A stretch of DNA of 64,000 nt from Bacteroidia bacterium (GTDB taxonomy: Bacteria > Bacteroidota > Bacteroidia > Flavobacteriales > Flavobacteriaceae): the NCBI GenBank assembly GCA_030430385.1, contig JAUIFO010000006.1:1-64000 (forward strand). Direction: 5' to 3'. The position numbers were made by a program, and so were the translations under genes. Positions 8,731 through 17,510 of this stretch are shown in pieces. The notes under the pieces were generated by a model. The model had not been told where the DNA came from and ran no database searches. It saw only the letters and a program-made list of their open reading frames with translations. Position 1 is the first letter of the stretch, and each line of letters begins with the position of its first letter.

Positions 8731-9060
8731 TTTTGAAAATTAAATCGAAAAGTATATTAGCTGAACAAATTGAACCGTGTTTTTACGTTCGGGTTTTTGA
8801 AGATTAGGAAGTCATATTCAAAAGCAGCTTATAGACTAAGTAACCGAATTTTAGAGCTAACTTCCGCGAACTACATATATTCAAGCCAACATGTGTTTGG
8901 CTTTGTACCTACGACGCAACCTCAAATCCAGGTTTGATTCATTATTATTTACTACAGTTTAGTATCAAAAGTTGACTAAAAACATTTTTGATATTCAGTT
9001 TTTGTTGGTTTAACACTTGGTTAACCTACAGCATTTACTTTTAACATATTAAACTTTATA
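8731..9060 (+). promoter_or_regulatory. long hairpin-rich 5' leader of the polyamine operon
   Basis: No gene is supported here. Several inverted repeats are visible: GGAAGT 8807-8812 with ACTTCC 8860-8865; AAGCCAA 8883-8889 with TTGGCTT 8897-8903 around a 7-base loop; AACCT 8918-8922 with AGGTT 8930-8934; TATCAAAA 8963-8970 with TTTTGATA 8986-8993; and GGTTTAAC 9007-9014 with GTTAACC 9020-9026 (one bulged T), which lies about 34 bases before the speA ATG. The position upstream of arginine decarboxylase suggests a cis-acting regulatory RNA. I do not recognise it as a known riboswitch class. Confidence 0.45.
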
Positions 9061-10509
9061 ATGAATACAAAATATATTGATTTGGTGAATCAAACATTTG
9101 ATTTTCCACAACCTGAATTTACCCTTGAACAAAAAACGTTAGCGTTTCATGGTGTCGATCTTATGAAACTTATCGAGCACTATGGAGCGCCTTTAAAGTT
9201 TACTTATTTACCTCAGATTTCAAATAATATCAATCGTGCGAAGCAATGGTTTTCAGATGCTATTGAAAAACACAACTATCAAGGTAAATACCACTATTGT
9301 TATTGTACTAAAAGTTCTCATTTTAAACATGTTTTAGATGAAGCCTTGAAGAATGATATTCATATCGAAACCTCATCTGCGTTTGATATTGATATCGTTG
9401 AAGCTTTGAAAGCGGAAGGAAAAATCAACAATGAGACTTATATTATAAGTAACGGATTTAAACGTGCACAATATGTGACCAATATCGCAAGATTAATCAA
9501 TAATGGCCATACAAATGCGATTCCGATCATAGATAATTATGAAGAGTTAGATTTGCTTTCAGCTGAAATTAACTCTAAGTTCAAAGTTGGTATTCGAATT
9601 GCTTCTGAAGAAGAACCAAAATTCGAGTTTTATACCTCCAGACTTGGAATTGGTTACAAAAATATTGTGCCTTTTTACAAGAATCAAATTCAGAATAATG
9701 ATAAAGTTGAACTGAAGATGCTTCATTTCTTTATCAATACAGGAATTCGTGATAACGCGTATTACTGGAACGAACTTACCAAATGTTTAAAGGTTTACAC
9801 GAGCTTAAAAAAGATTTGTCCTTCGTTAGATAGCTTAAATATTGGAGGCGGATTTCCAATAAAGAACTCTTTGGCCTTCGATTTTGATTATGCTTATATG
9901 GTTGATGAAATTGTCAATCAGATTAAGCTGGTTTGTACTGAAGAAGGTGTTGCTGTTCCAAATATTTTTACTGAATTTGGAAGTTTTACTGTTGGTGAAA
10001 GCGGAGGTGCTATCTATGAAGTTTTATACCAAAAGCAACAAAACGATCGTGAAAAATGGAACATGATCAACTCGTCATTCATCACAACGTTACCAGATAC
10101 TTGGGCAATAAACAAACGCTTCATTATGTTGCCAATTAACCGTTGGAACGATAGCTATGAGCGTGTGTTATTAGGAGGATTGACTTGTGATAGTGACGAT
10201 TACTACAACAGTGAACAGCACATGAATGCGATATATCTTCCAAAATATAATAAAGAAAAACCTTTATACATAGGCTTCTTTAATACAGGAGCATATCAAG
10301 AAACAATTGGTGGATTTGGAGGATTACAACACTGTTTAATTCCGTCTCCAAAGCATATTTTAATTGATAAAGACGCTAACGGAACCTTATCAACAAGATT
10401 ATTTAGTGAACAACAAAAAAGTGAAGACTTACTTAACATTTTAGGGTATTCTAAAACGAATAATCCTACTGAAACAAAAGTAGAATCAATAGAAGTATCC
10501 TTTCGATAA
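9061..10509 (+). CDS. speA: arginine decarboxylase, short alanine-racemase-fold type
   Basis: A PLP enzyme converting arginine to agmatine, 482 residues, shorter than the roughly 650-residue enterobacterial SpeA. The PLP lysine is K84 in YHYCYCTKSSH. The Gly-rich phosphate site LNIGGGFPIK and the C-terminal GLTCDSDDYY motif with the active-site Cys-Asp pair are visible. The arginine assignment rather than ornithine or diaminopimelate rests on resemblance to flavobacterial arginine decarboxylases and on the agmatinase gene 7 bases downstream. The long upstream leader may regulate it. Confidence 0.9.
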   Translation: MNTKYIDLVNQTFDFPQPEFTLEQKTLAFHGVDLMKLIEHYGAPLKFTYLPQISNNINRAKQWFSDAIEKHNYQGKYHYCYCTKSSHFKHVLDEALKNDIHIETSSAFDIDIVEALKAEGKINNETYIISNGFKRAQYVTNIARLINNGHTNAIPIIDNYEELDLLSAEINSKFKVGIRIASEEEPKFEFYTSRLGIGYKNIVPFYKNQIQNNDKVELKMLHFFINTGIRDNAYYWNELTKCLKVYTSLKKICPSLDSLNIGGGFPIKNSLAFDFDYAYMVDEIVNQIKLVCTEEGVAVPNIFTEFGSFTVGESGGAIYEVLYQKQQNDREKWNMINSSFITTLPDTWAINKRFIMLPINRWNDSYERVLLGGLTCDSDDYYNSEQHMNAIYLPKYNKEKPLYIGFFNTGAYQETIGGFGGLQHCLIPSPKHILIDKDANGTLSTRLFSEQQKSEDLLNILGYSKTNNPTETKVESIEVSFR

Positions 10510-10516
10510 TTACAAA

Positions 10517-11461
10517 ATGAAAACAAAAACTTACGCAGGAATAGAAGACCAATATTCTAAATTAGACAATTCAAAAATTGTATTGATACCTGTACCATAT
10601 GATGGTACAAGTACTTGGCAAAAAGGTGCAGATAAAGGTCCTGAAGCTTTTTTAGAGGCTTCAGAAAATATGGAGCTTTATGATATTGAGACCGAAACAG
10701 AAGTGTATAAACAAGGTGTTTTTTTAGCTGATGCTGTAACAGAAAATGCGTCACCAGAAGCAATGGTTGAAGCTGTTCACAAGGTTGTAAAAAACTACAT
10801 TAAAAAGAACAAGTTTGTTACAACTTTTGGAGGTGAACATTCTATTTCTATCGGAACCATTAGAGCATTTAATGAATGTTTTGAAGATCTAACAGTATTG
10901 CAATTAGATGCACATGCAGATCTTCGTAAAACCTACCAAGGTAGTTCATGTAATCATGCTTGTGCTTTGTATGAAGCTAGTCAAAATACCAATTTGATTC
11001 AAGTTGGTATTCGTAGCATGGATGTGATCGAAACCACTGTAATGGACGACGATAAAACTTATTTTGCTCATGAAATGGCTGATGACGATAATTGGGTGGA
11101 CGAGGCGATCGATCAAATGACAGATAACGTTTACATCACGATTGATTTAGATGTATTTGATCCTTCAATTTGCCCTTCAACTGGTACTCCTGAGCCTGGT
11201 GGATTATTATGGTATGAAACCTTAGATTTTTTACGTCAGGTGTTTGAAGAGAAAAATGTTGTTGGATTTGATATTGTAGAATTATGTCCAAATCCAACTG
11301 AAAAAGCTTCAGATTTTCTGGCAGCAAAATTATATTACAAATTATTGAGCTATAAATTTTTAGATGAAGCTGTTGATGATGAATATGAGAGCAACTTCAA
11401 CAATGAATCTTTACCAAATAATAAACTTTCAAAAACCTATTTTGACGATGACAACTACTAA
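10517..11461 (+). CDS. speB: agmatinase
   Basis: A ureohydrolase turning agmatine into putrescine and urea, 314 residues. All six manganese ligands of the family can be seen: H108 (GGEHSIS), D131, H133 and D135 (DAHADLR), and D210 and D212 (TIDLDVFDP). The STGTPEPGG substrate-loop motif follows. The gene is 7 bases after speA and its 3' end overlaps the next start by 14 bases, so arginine decarboxylase, agmatinase and the deoxyhypusine-synthase-like enzyme are probably one translationally coupled operon. Confidence 0.94.
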   Translation: MKTKTYAGIEDQYSKLDNSKIVLIPVPYDGTSTWQKGADKGPEAFLEASENMELYDIETETEVYKQGVFLADAVTENASPEAMVEAVHKVVKNYIKKNKFVTTFGGEHSISIGTIRAFNECFEDLTVLQLDAHADLRKTYQGSSCNHACALYEASQNTNLIQVGIRSMDVIETTVMDDDKTYFAHEMADDDNWVDEAIDQMTDNVYITIDLDVFDPSICPSTGTPEPGGLLWYETLDFLRQVFEEKNVVGFDIVELCPNPTEKASDFLAAKLYYKLLSYKFLDEAVDDEYESNFNNESLPNNKLSKTYFDDDNY

Positions 11462-12425
11462 AGGACAGATCTCTCAATTTATTGAAAAATACTACCTTCA
11501 CTTTAATGCGGCAGCTTTAGTTGATGCCGCTAAAGGTTATGAAGCGCAATTGAATTCTGGAGCCAAAATGTTAGTGTCTCTGGCAGGCGCAATGAGTACA
11601 GCTGAGCTTGGAAAAATTTTTGCTGAAATGATTCGCAAAGATAAAGTTCAAATTGTATCTTGTACTGGAGCAAATCTAGAAGAAGATATAATGAATCTTG
11701 TAGCGCATTCGCATTATAAACGTATTCCGAACTATCGCGATTTAACAGCTCAAGACGAATGGGATTTGTTGGAAAAAGGATTGAATCGAGTGACAGATAC
11801 TTGCATTCCAGAAGAAGAAGCTTTTAGAAGAATACAAGAACATATTGTAAAACTCTGGAAAGATGCTGAAGCAAAAGGTGAGCGTTATTTACCTCATGAA
11901 TACATGTACCAGTTATTGTTGTCTGGCGTGTTAGAAGAGTATTATGAAATTGATCTGAAAGACTCTTGGATGTACGCAGCTGCTGAAAAGAACTTGCCAA
12001 TAGTGTGTCCAGGATGGGAAGATAGTACTATGGGAAATATCTTTGCAAGCTATGTGCTTAAAGGAGAGCTAAAAGCAAGTACCATGAAATCTGGAATTGA
12101 GTATATGACATTTTTAGCCGATTGGTATACTGAGAATTCTAACAATGGTATTGGATTTTTTCAAATAGGAGGCGGTATCGCTGGAGATTTTCCAATTTGT
12201 GTGGTGCCAATGTTATACCAAGATATGGAGAGAACAGATACGCCATTTTGGAGTTATTTCTGCCAGATAAGTGATTCAACTACAAGTTATGGATCCTATT
12301 CTGGAGCTGTTCCTAATGAGAAAATAACTTGGGGAAAATTAGATGTTAATACACCTAAATACATAATAGAAAGTGATGCCACAATTGTTGCGCCTCTAAT
12401 TTTTGCATATCTATTAGACCTATAA
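11448..12425 (+). CDS. deoxyhypusine synthase-like protein, probable homospermidine synthase
   Basis: A 325-residue member of the deoxyhypusine synthase family. The ATG at 11448 (MTTTKGQISQ) is preferred because the frame upstream reads through speB in the wrong frame. The family's catalytic lysine is kept: K297 in ITWGKL, followed by YIIESDATIVAPL. NAD-site stretches MLVSLAGAMSTAELG and SCTGANLEEDI are also visible. Bacteria lack eIF5A, and a cyanobacterial homologue (SpeY) makes homospermidine from putrescine and a spermidine-type donor; with speA and speB upstream the same role is inferred. Deoxyhypusine synthase activity is unlikely. Confidence 0.85.
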   Translation: MTTTKGQISQFIEKYYLHFNAAALVDAAKGYEAQLNSGAKMLVSLAGAMSTAELGKIFAEMIRKDKVQIVSCTGANLEEDIMNLVAHSHYKRIPNYRDLTAQDEWDLLEKGLNRVTDTCIPEEEAFRRIQEHIVKLWKDAEAKGERYLPHEYMYQLLLSGVLEEYYEIDLKDSWMYAAAEKNLPIVCPGWEDSTMGNIFASYVLKGELKASTMKSGIEYMTFLADWYTENSNNGIGFFQIGGGIAGDFPICVVPMLYQDMERTDTPFWSYFCQISDSTTSYGSYSGAVPNEKITWGKLDVNTPKYIIESDATIVAPLIFAYLLDL

Positions 12426-12427
12426 TT

Positions 12428-12754
12428 ATGAACAAAAAAGACAATCTTAAACGCGTCATTGTTGATTTTAAAAAATTAACACCTGAAATTCTAGCACTTT
12501 TAGTTGAGAAGTATCCTGATGGTTATGATGATGATCAGATCATTTCATTTAGAAATGCAAGTAATGAAGTTGTTGAAGCTGTTGAAGTTACTACTGAAGA
12601 TACCAAGTATCTCGTTAAAGTAAGTACGAAACTGGCTGTTACAATGGAAAATTACGATGAAGATGACTATGAGGATTTCGACAATGATGATCCAGAGGCT
12701 GTTCAAGATCCCGATTTGACTTCAGACGATGATGCGTCTGATGGTGATGACTAA
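12428..12754 (+). CDS. acidic hypothetical protein
   Basis: A 108-residue protein of unknown function. Residues 1-75 look like a small folded domain rich in beta strands (RVIVDFKKLTPEIL, then IISFRNASNEVVEAVEV). The last 33 residues are almost all Asp and Glu with a few spacers, a low-complexity acidic tail. No signal peptide or membrane helix is seen. It begins 2 bases after the deoxyhypusine synthase-like gene and ends 2 bases before the next, so it is very likely co-transcribed with the polyamine genes. Confidence 0.75.
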   Translation: MNKKDNLKRVIVDFKKLTPEILALLVEKYPDGYDDDQIISFRNASNEVVEAVEVTTEDTKYLVKVSTKLAVTMENYDEDDYEDFDNDDPEAVQDPDLTSDDDASDGDD

Positions 12755-12756
12755 CA

Positions 12757-13530
12757 ATGTATAAGGTTCTTGCCTATCAGGTTGCTGACGCTATTCAAAT
12801 TAAAGAAGCGAAGCAGCACGTAGATTGTACACTCTTATTTCAAGATAGTGACGAGCTATTTTACCAGGTGTCAGCAGATAAATTTGCTTATGTATTTCAA
12901 TATGGAATGGTTAGCTTTTTTAATTTGGATGCCAATGAAATCAATCGGTTTTTACAAGTTATAAAACCACCAGACCAATCCTTTTTTAGCGATAAGCATA
13001 CTGAAGTTGTTAACGTGAGTATTGGCGACAAGGTTAAGGTTGAATTTGATAAAGTGATACTGCCCGAAATTAATTCTGAAATGATTCGGTTAGTGATGCT
13101 TAATGCCTCTCAATCTGTTGCCTTAACGCGCTATTCTGAAATCACTGAAACCTTGTTGGTTGAAACCAATGAGCATACCAAATATTTAGAAGCTAAAGGA
13201 AAATTAGATATTTCTGGGTCTAAATTGAAGCGTTTCATTGGGAAAACGCTTAATATAAAAAATAAGATCTCTGAAAATCTATACATTTTTGATGCGCCAA
13301 ATATTGTTTGGGAAGATGAAACGTTAAACACACTTAATCTCGATTTAAAACAAACATTCGACTTAAAAGATCGCTATCGTTTTATCCATCATCGTATTGA
13401 TATTATCAAAGAAAACCTAGAGCTCTTTAAGGATATAATGGATCATAAAGAGAGTAGTAAGCTAGAGTGGATTATCATTATTCTTATTCTTGTTGAAGTT
13501 GTAGATATGTTCATACTAAAACTCATATAG
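12757..13530 (+). CDS. DUF155/RMD1-family protein with C-terminal membrane anchor
   Basis: A 257-residue protein resembling the RMD1/YagE (DUF155) family. The YVFQYGMVSFFNLD segment near residue 50 is characteristic, followed by a predicted helical region with DLKDRYRFIHHRIDIIKENLELF near residue 205. A hydrophobic C-terminal helix (LEWIIIILILVEVVDMFIL) would anchor it in the membrane. Eukaryotic RMD1 proteins are mitochondrial; the bacterial role is unknown. It ends the run of tightly packed plus-strand genes that starts at speA. Confidence 0.72.
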   Translation: MYKVLAYQVADAIQIKEAKQHVDCTLLFQDSDELFYQVSADKFAYVFQYGMVSFFNLDANEINRFLQVIKPPDQSFFSDKHTEVVNVSIGDKVKVEFDKVILPEINSEMIRLVMLNASQSVALTRYSEITETLLVETNEHTKYLEAKGKLDISGSKLKRFIGKTLNIKNKISENLYIFDAPNIVWEDETLNTLNLDLKQTFDLKDRYRFIHHRIDIIKENLELFKDIMDHKESSKLEWIIIILILVEVVDMFILKLI

Positions 13531-13705
13531 TTAGTATCATTTTTTTGGTTTTCGCATCAAATAAAATAGTATCTTTAATATAAGGTATGCTAACCTTTAA
13601 AAAGTTGATTTTTAAAGTGTTATATGTAGATGGTTAACTTTTATACAGCATTATTGGTACATCTCTTACAAAGAAGATGTCATGTTTAACTTTATTTTTA
13701 AAACT

Positions 13706-14119
13706 ATGGAAGCAGCATTTCATATGTCATTACCTTGTATAAGTGTAAAAGACACTAAAAGTTTTTACAGTGAGATTATTGGAGCCTCTCTAGGAAGAAC
13801 AGCTGATAGTTGGGTAGATGTAAATTTATTTGGACATCAGATTACTTTCATAAGAGCTAAGAAATTCAATTTCATCAATCCCAATTATGTATTTGAGGGT
13901 AAAATATTACCATCCTTTCATTTTGGAATTATTGTTGACGAAAAGACTTGGAAAACAATTTACAAAGCCTTAAAAAAAGAGGAGCTTCATCTGGTTGATA
14001 AAACCGTTTTTTTGAAGGATAAGGCAGGAGAACACAAGTCTTTTTTTATTAAAGATCCTAACGATTACATGTTAGAGTTCAAGTGTTTTGAAAACCCAAA
14101 AAATATATTTAAATCTTAA
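13706..14119 (+). CDS. VOC-family (glyoxalase-like) protein
   Basis: A 137-residue protein with a vicinal-oxygen-chelate fold: FHMSLPCISVKDTKSFYSEIIG at the first beta-alpha-beta unit, WVDVNLFGHQITF, then FHFGIIVD and the C-terminal SFFIKDPNDYMLEFKCF, where the Glu is a typical metal ligand. The ATG at 13706 is chosen because the domain starts there; an in-frame ATG at 13682 would add eight residues. Family members include lyases, dioxygenases and resistance proteins, and the substrate here cannot be told. Confidence 0.82.
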   Translation: MEAAFHMSLPCISVKDTKSFYSEIIGASLGRTADSWVDVNLFGHQITFIRAKKFNFINPNYVFEGKILPSFHFGIIVDEKTWKTIYKALKKEELHLVDKTVFLKDKAGEHKSFFIKDPNDYMLEFKCFENPKNIFKS

Positions 14120-14246
14120 TCTTAAAAAAGCAATTACATTTTTTCCACGAGTATGACGTTTGACGTTGATACTAAAAGTGCTTACGGACTTGAGGTGGCT
14201 AATTTCCGAAGGACAACACAGTTTAAAAATTTTAAAATTAAAAAAA

Positions 14247-14591
14247 ATGAAAGCAATTTCTATTGCAGTGATTTGCTTTGTGATGGTACCTTTATTCTCA
14301 TTAACATCTGTAATTCGTCAAAGTGATAGCGAAACATTTGAAGGTGTTTTTGATGGCAAAGAAGATTATGGATACAATTTTATTGGATTCGATGATGAAG
14401 GTGAATATACCATGACATTTCACGACATAGCGCCTAGTGTTTTAAAAACATTTAATTTAAAATCGGATTCTTTAATTGGAACCAAGTTTTTAGTAACCTT
14501 TACGACTAGCATTGAAACCGAAACTGACGAAGATGGCTATGACAATGATTTGGAAACCTATACAATTACATCTTTAAAGCAAATCAAGTAA
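14247..14591 (+). CDS. small exported hypothetical protein
   Basis: A 114-residue protein. The chosen ATG at 14247 follows an A-rich stretch and starts a typical signal peptide (hydrophobic residues 3-18, ISIAVICFVMVPLFSL); the frame upstream to 14160 does not look like protein. The mature part is acidic and beta-rich, with no recognised domain. The 3' end overlaps the stop region of the convergent glycosyltransferase by eight bases. A terminator hairpin for this gene lies within that neighbour's coding sequence (14599-14629). Confidence 0.65.
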   Translation: MKAISIAVICFVMVPLFSLTSVIRQSDSETFEGVFDGKEDYGYNFIGFDDEGEYTMTFHDIAPSVLKTFNLKSDSLIGTKFLVTFTTSIETETDEDGYDNDLETYTITSLKQIK

Positions 14592-16020
14592 TGTATGAGC
14601 CAGTTTTTAAAACTGGCTTTTTTGTTTTTAAGAGCTCCCAGATCAAAACACCAAACACGATACTGTATTCCAAAGCTATAATCCATAAGTTTTCAGAAGC
14701 TTCAGCTTTATTAATGTTAAGGTATGATAAATAACTTAAAATGATAACAAAGCTCCAGACCAAAGGAAATTTAAATGCTGTAAAAACACTCAAAATGAGT
14801 AGTGTTGCTAGATACCATGGGTGAACTGTTGTGCTTAAAAACAAATACACTGCAAATGCAAAAAGCATGTGGTGAATCAATACTTTTGTGCTGTGATTTT
14901 TCTTCAAAATAGCCAATCCCATTATAAATAGAAATACAAGAATTGGTAATATTTTTCCAATGATGGCAATTTCATTATATCCTCTGAAAAAATAGCCAAA
15001 GTAACGTGCTATGTAGTAAACACTTGCATTGAATTCAAAATTATTAAACCACAGCGCAACAGTTTCTGTATAGTTATTTACAAAGTCTAAGGAGAAAAAA
15101 GGTGCAAATAAAAGCAGTGTAGTTACGCCAATAATACTATAAAAAATTATAAGTCTTTTATAGTCGATACGACTGTTGCTTTTGATGTAATCGTTAGTTT
15201 TTTGAGTTGTAGATTTTTCAACAGTATTCGAAGCACTATTGTCTTTAAAATAGGTGAAGAATAACGGCAGAAAGAGTAGTGGTATTAGTTTCACTGAAAT
15301 AGATACAGCAAATACTAATGCTGCGAGTTTCCATTTGCCTTGATGTAAGAGATACAAACTCCATATCAAAAAGAAAATCATGACACCTTCAAAGTGCAAA
15401 TTACCTGTAAGTTCAATAATTACAAACGGATTTAAAAGATACCAATAGATTCGTTTTTCTGGAAGATTTAGTTGTTTTAATAATCGTTTTCCAAAGACCA
15501 GTATACCAAAATCTGCAGCAATAATCATAAGTCTTAGTGTTATTGCAGCACCTAAAATACTGTTTGGTGAGCATAGTGCTGCTATAGCAAAACAAAATTG
15601 GTTTATTGGTGGATAATTTGTGAAATGGCTTCCGTTAAGAGAACCCATTCCTTGATATAATGCTACAGCTTGGTTAATTGGATATGTTTCAGAATTTATA
15701 AATGATTCTGGTGTAAATAAGTAAGGATTAAAACCTTCTAAAAGCATGCGACCATCCCAAATGAAACGATAGAAATCCTGAGACAAATTAGGAATGGCAA
15801 GAATAAAAACAGCTCTAAATACAAATGAAATAGCGGTTAAAAACTTCAGATTGGTTTTAGAATACTTCATTAAAGCAAAAAACACAATCCATAACAATGT
15901 GTATAGAACAATTAGTTTTGTATATGATGTTCTTACCAAATCATAAGCAAAAATCCAATACAATAAGAGGCTAACAACTGTAAGTAATAATGGTGTTTTA
16001 TAAAGCTTCCAAGTTTGCAT
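14584..16020 (-). CDS. polytopic GT-C-type glycosyltransferase (GT87/mannosyltransferase-like)
   Basis: A 478-residue membrane protein with about ten or more hydrophobic helices. The first external loop carries NLSQDFYRFIWDGRMLLEG (residues 78-96); D82 and D89 fit the acidic motif that GT-C enzymes use to transfer a sugar from a polyprenyl-phosphate donor. Later loops contain SLNGSHFTNYPPINQFCF. The donor and acceptor are unknown. It starts one base beyond the upstream cellulose-synthase-like gene and is the last gene of a minus-strand group of three glycosyltransferases, so export or surface glycan assembly is likely. Confidence 0.75.
   Translation of the reverse strand: MQTWKLYKTPLLLTVVSLLLYWIFAYDLVRTSYTKLIVLYTLLWIVFFALMKYSKTNLKFLTAISFVFRAVFILAIPNLSQDFYRFIWDGRMLLEGFNPYLFTPESFINSETYPINQAVALYQGMGSLNGSHFTNYPPINQFCFAIAALCSPNSILGAAITLRLMIIAADFGILVFGKRLLKQLNLPEKRIYWYLLNPFVIIELTGNLHFEGVMIFFLIWSLYLLHQGKWKLAALVFAVSISVKLIPLLFLPLFFTYFKDNSASNTVEKSTTQKTNDYIKSNSRIDYKRLIIFYSIIGVTTLLLFAPFFSLDFVNNYTETVALWFNNFEFNASVYYIARYFGYFFRGYNEIAIIGKILPILVFLFIMGLAILKKNHSTKVLIHHMLFAFAVYLFLSTTVHPWYLATLLILSVFTAFKFPLVWSFVIILSYLSYLNINKAEASENLWIIALEYSIVFGVLIWELLKTKKPVLKTGSYIT
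14599..14629 (+). terminator. rho-independent terminator of the 14247 gene
   Basis: GCCAGTTTT at 14599-14607 pairs with AAAACTGGC at 14609-14617, then six T, G and five T follow. The T run lies only on the plus-strand side, so it stops the plus-strand transcript. The whole element is inside the last codons of the minus-strand glycosyltransferase, where it encodes part of the C-terminal KKPVLKTGSYIT. Confidence 0.8.
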
Positions 16021-17510
16021 TATGCTTTAGATGTAATCGATTTGAAAAACACATATCCAAATCCGATGAATAACATTAAATGAAAAGGAAACAATCCAAA
16101 ATCACCACCTTGATCACCAACAACAAATGCGCTGTATAAACCGAAGCCAAAGTACAGCATCAATACACCTTCTATGATCACATGAGGTGATAAAGTCTTT
16201 CTCAAGTACTTATTGCCTTTCCAAGAGTCTTTTAGTGAATTAATATTGAATTTTGGAGTTCTCACAAACTCACTTCGTTTTCCAATATGTCCTTCTAGAA
16301 CAGCTATAGAATTGTGTAGTGAAAATCCCATAGCAATCGAAAAGAAGGTAAAAAACATCCCAATGTAGCTAAAGAATTTTTTAAAGCCACTACCATAAAT
16401 TTGCTTGTACATAAACCAATAGCATACAAAGAAAATGATGGTGCTCATCACAAAGAAACTCATAAAATAGAAGTACGCTCGTAAATGCTCATATTCATTT
16501 TTTATGTATAACATAGGAATGCTTAAAACAGCTACAATAAAGACATTTAAAAACATTGTGCTGTTCAATAAATGCAGTAAACCGTGAACTTTAGTCTTCA
16601 AACTGATGTTTTTAGATTTAAGGACACGCCAAAGCATTTTCCTGAAGTTTTCAGCACCTCCTTTATTCCATCTAAATTGCTGTGAACGTGCTGCACTTAT
16701 AACAACAGGCAACTCTGCAGGTGTTTCAACGTCTTCAAGATATTTGAATTTCCAGTTTTTAAGTTGTGCTCGGTAACTCAAATCTAAATCTTCTGTGAGT
16801 GTGTCGCCTTCCCAATTGCCAGCATCAATAATGCAAGTTTTTCGCCATACTCCAGCAGTACCATTAAAATTTATAAAATGACCTTTACTATTCCTTCCTA
16901 CTTGTTCTAAAGTAAAGTGTGCATCTAAGGCAAAGGCTTGGATTTTAGTCAAAATAGAATAGTTCCTATTAATATGACTCCAACGGGTTTGTACCACACC
17001 AATGGTTTTATTTTTAAAATACGGAATGGTGCGTTGCAACCAGTTTGGTTGCGGTAGGAAGTCGGCATCAAAAATGGCGATATATTCACCTTTGGCGACT
17101 TTTAAACCTTCTTTTAAGGCACCAGCTTTAAATCCAGTTCTGTTAGTTCTGGTGATGTGTTTTATATCTAAACCTGTTTGTTGAAGTGTTTCAATATGCG
17201 CTTTTGTTTGCGGAATAGTATCATCTGTTGAGTCGTCAAGGACTTGAATTTCTAGTTTATCTTTTGGATAGTCTATTTTGGCAATATTATCCAGTAAGCG
17301 CTCCATGACATACATTTCATTGTAAACAGGAAGCTGAATCGTTACATAAGGAATTTCATTAGGGTTGGAAAGGTCATATTTTTCGCAATGACTCTGATGC
17401 TTTTTTGAAGACAAGTAATTGTAGAGTAGGTTGAGTTGCGCTAAGGCATACATGAAAATTAGCAGAATAGCAATAGTATAAATGACAATGATTACAGATT
17501 CTAAAATCAT
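16020..17510 (-). CDS. membrane family 2 glycosyltransferase, cellulose synthase-like
   Basis: A 496-residue processive-type GT2. An N-terminal helix (residues 5-30) is followed by the catalytic domain: DDS at 92-94, FDAD at 147-150, TEDLD at 239-243 and the QxxRW signature QQFRW at 277-281. At least four C-terminal helices follow. The residues match polymerising beta-glycan or glucosyl/mannosyl synthases that act at the inner membrane from nucleotide sugars. Its start overlaps the previous gene's stop by four bases. The product cannot be assigned. Confidence 0.88.
   Translation of the reverse strand: MILESVIIVIYTIAILLIFMYALAQLNLLYNYLSSKKHQSHCEKYDLSNPNEIPYVTIQLPVYNEMYVMERLLDNIAKIDYPKDKLEIQVLDDSTDDTIPQTKAHIETLQQTGLDIKHITRTNRTGFKAGALKEGLKVAKGEYIAIFDADFLPQPNWLQRTIPYFKNKTIGVVQTRWSHINRNYSILTKIQAFALDAHFTLEQVGRNSKGHFINFNGTAGVWRKTCIIDAGNWEGDTLTEDLDLSYRAQLKNWKFKYLEDVETPAELPVVISAARSQQFRWNKGGAENFRKMLWRVLKSKNISLKTKVHGLLHLLNSTMFLNVFIVAVLSIPMLYIKNEYEHLRAYFYFMSFFVMSTIIFFVCYWFMYKQIYGSGFKKFFSYIGMFFTFFSIAMGFSLHNSIAVLEGHIGKRSEFVRTPKFNINSLKDSWKGNKYLRKTLSPHVIIEGVLMLYFGFGLYSAFVVGDQGGDFGLFPFHLMLFIGFGYVFFKSITSKA

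Noticed and set aside
8586..8807. 73-residue open frame between divergent operons
   Set aside because: It overlaps the -7 boxes of both promoters (8578-8585 nearby, 8716-8723 inside) and has no domain, signal or start context; it is best read as non-coding leader DNA.
8731..9060. Known riboswitch or stable RNA (SAM, TPP, cobalamin, tmRNA, RNase P, SRP)
   Set aside because: None of the hallmark sequences of those classes is present; only generic hairpins are seen.
11364..11447. Upstream extension of the deoxyhypusine synthase-like gene
   Set aside because: The residues are a shifted-frame reading of speB; the family N-terminus begins at the ATG at 11448.
14160..14246. Upstream extension of the small exported protein
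   Set aside because: The extension hides the signal peptide and has no protein-like character; the ATG at 14247 is better placed.
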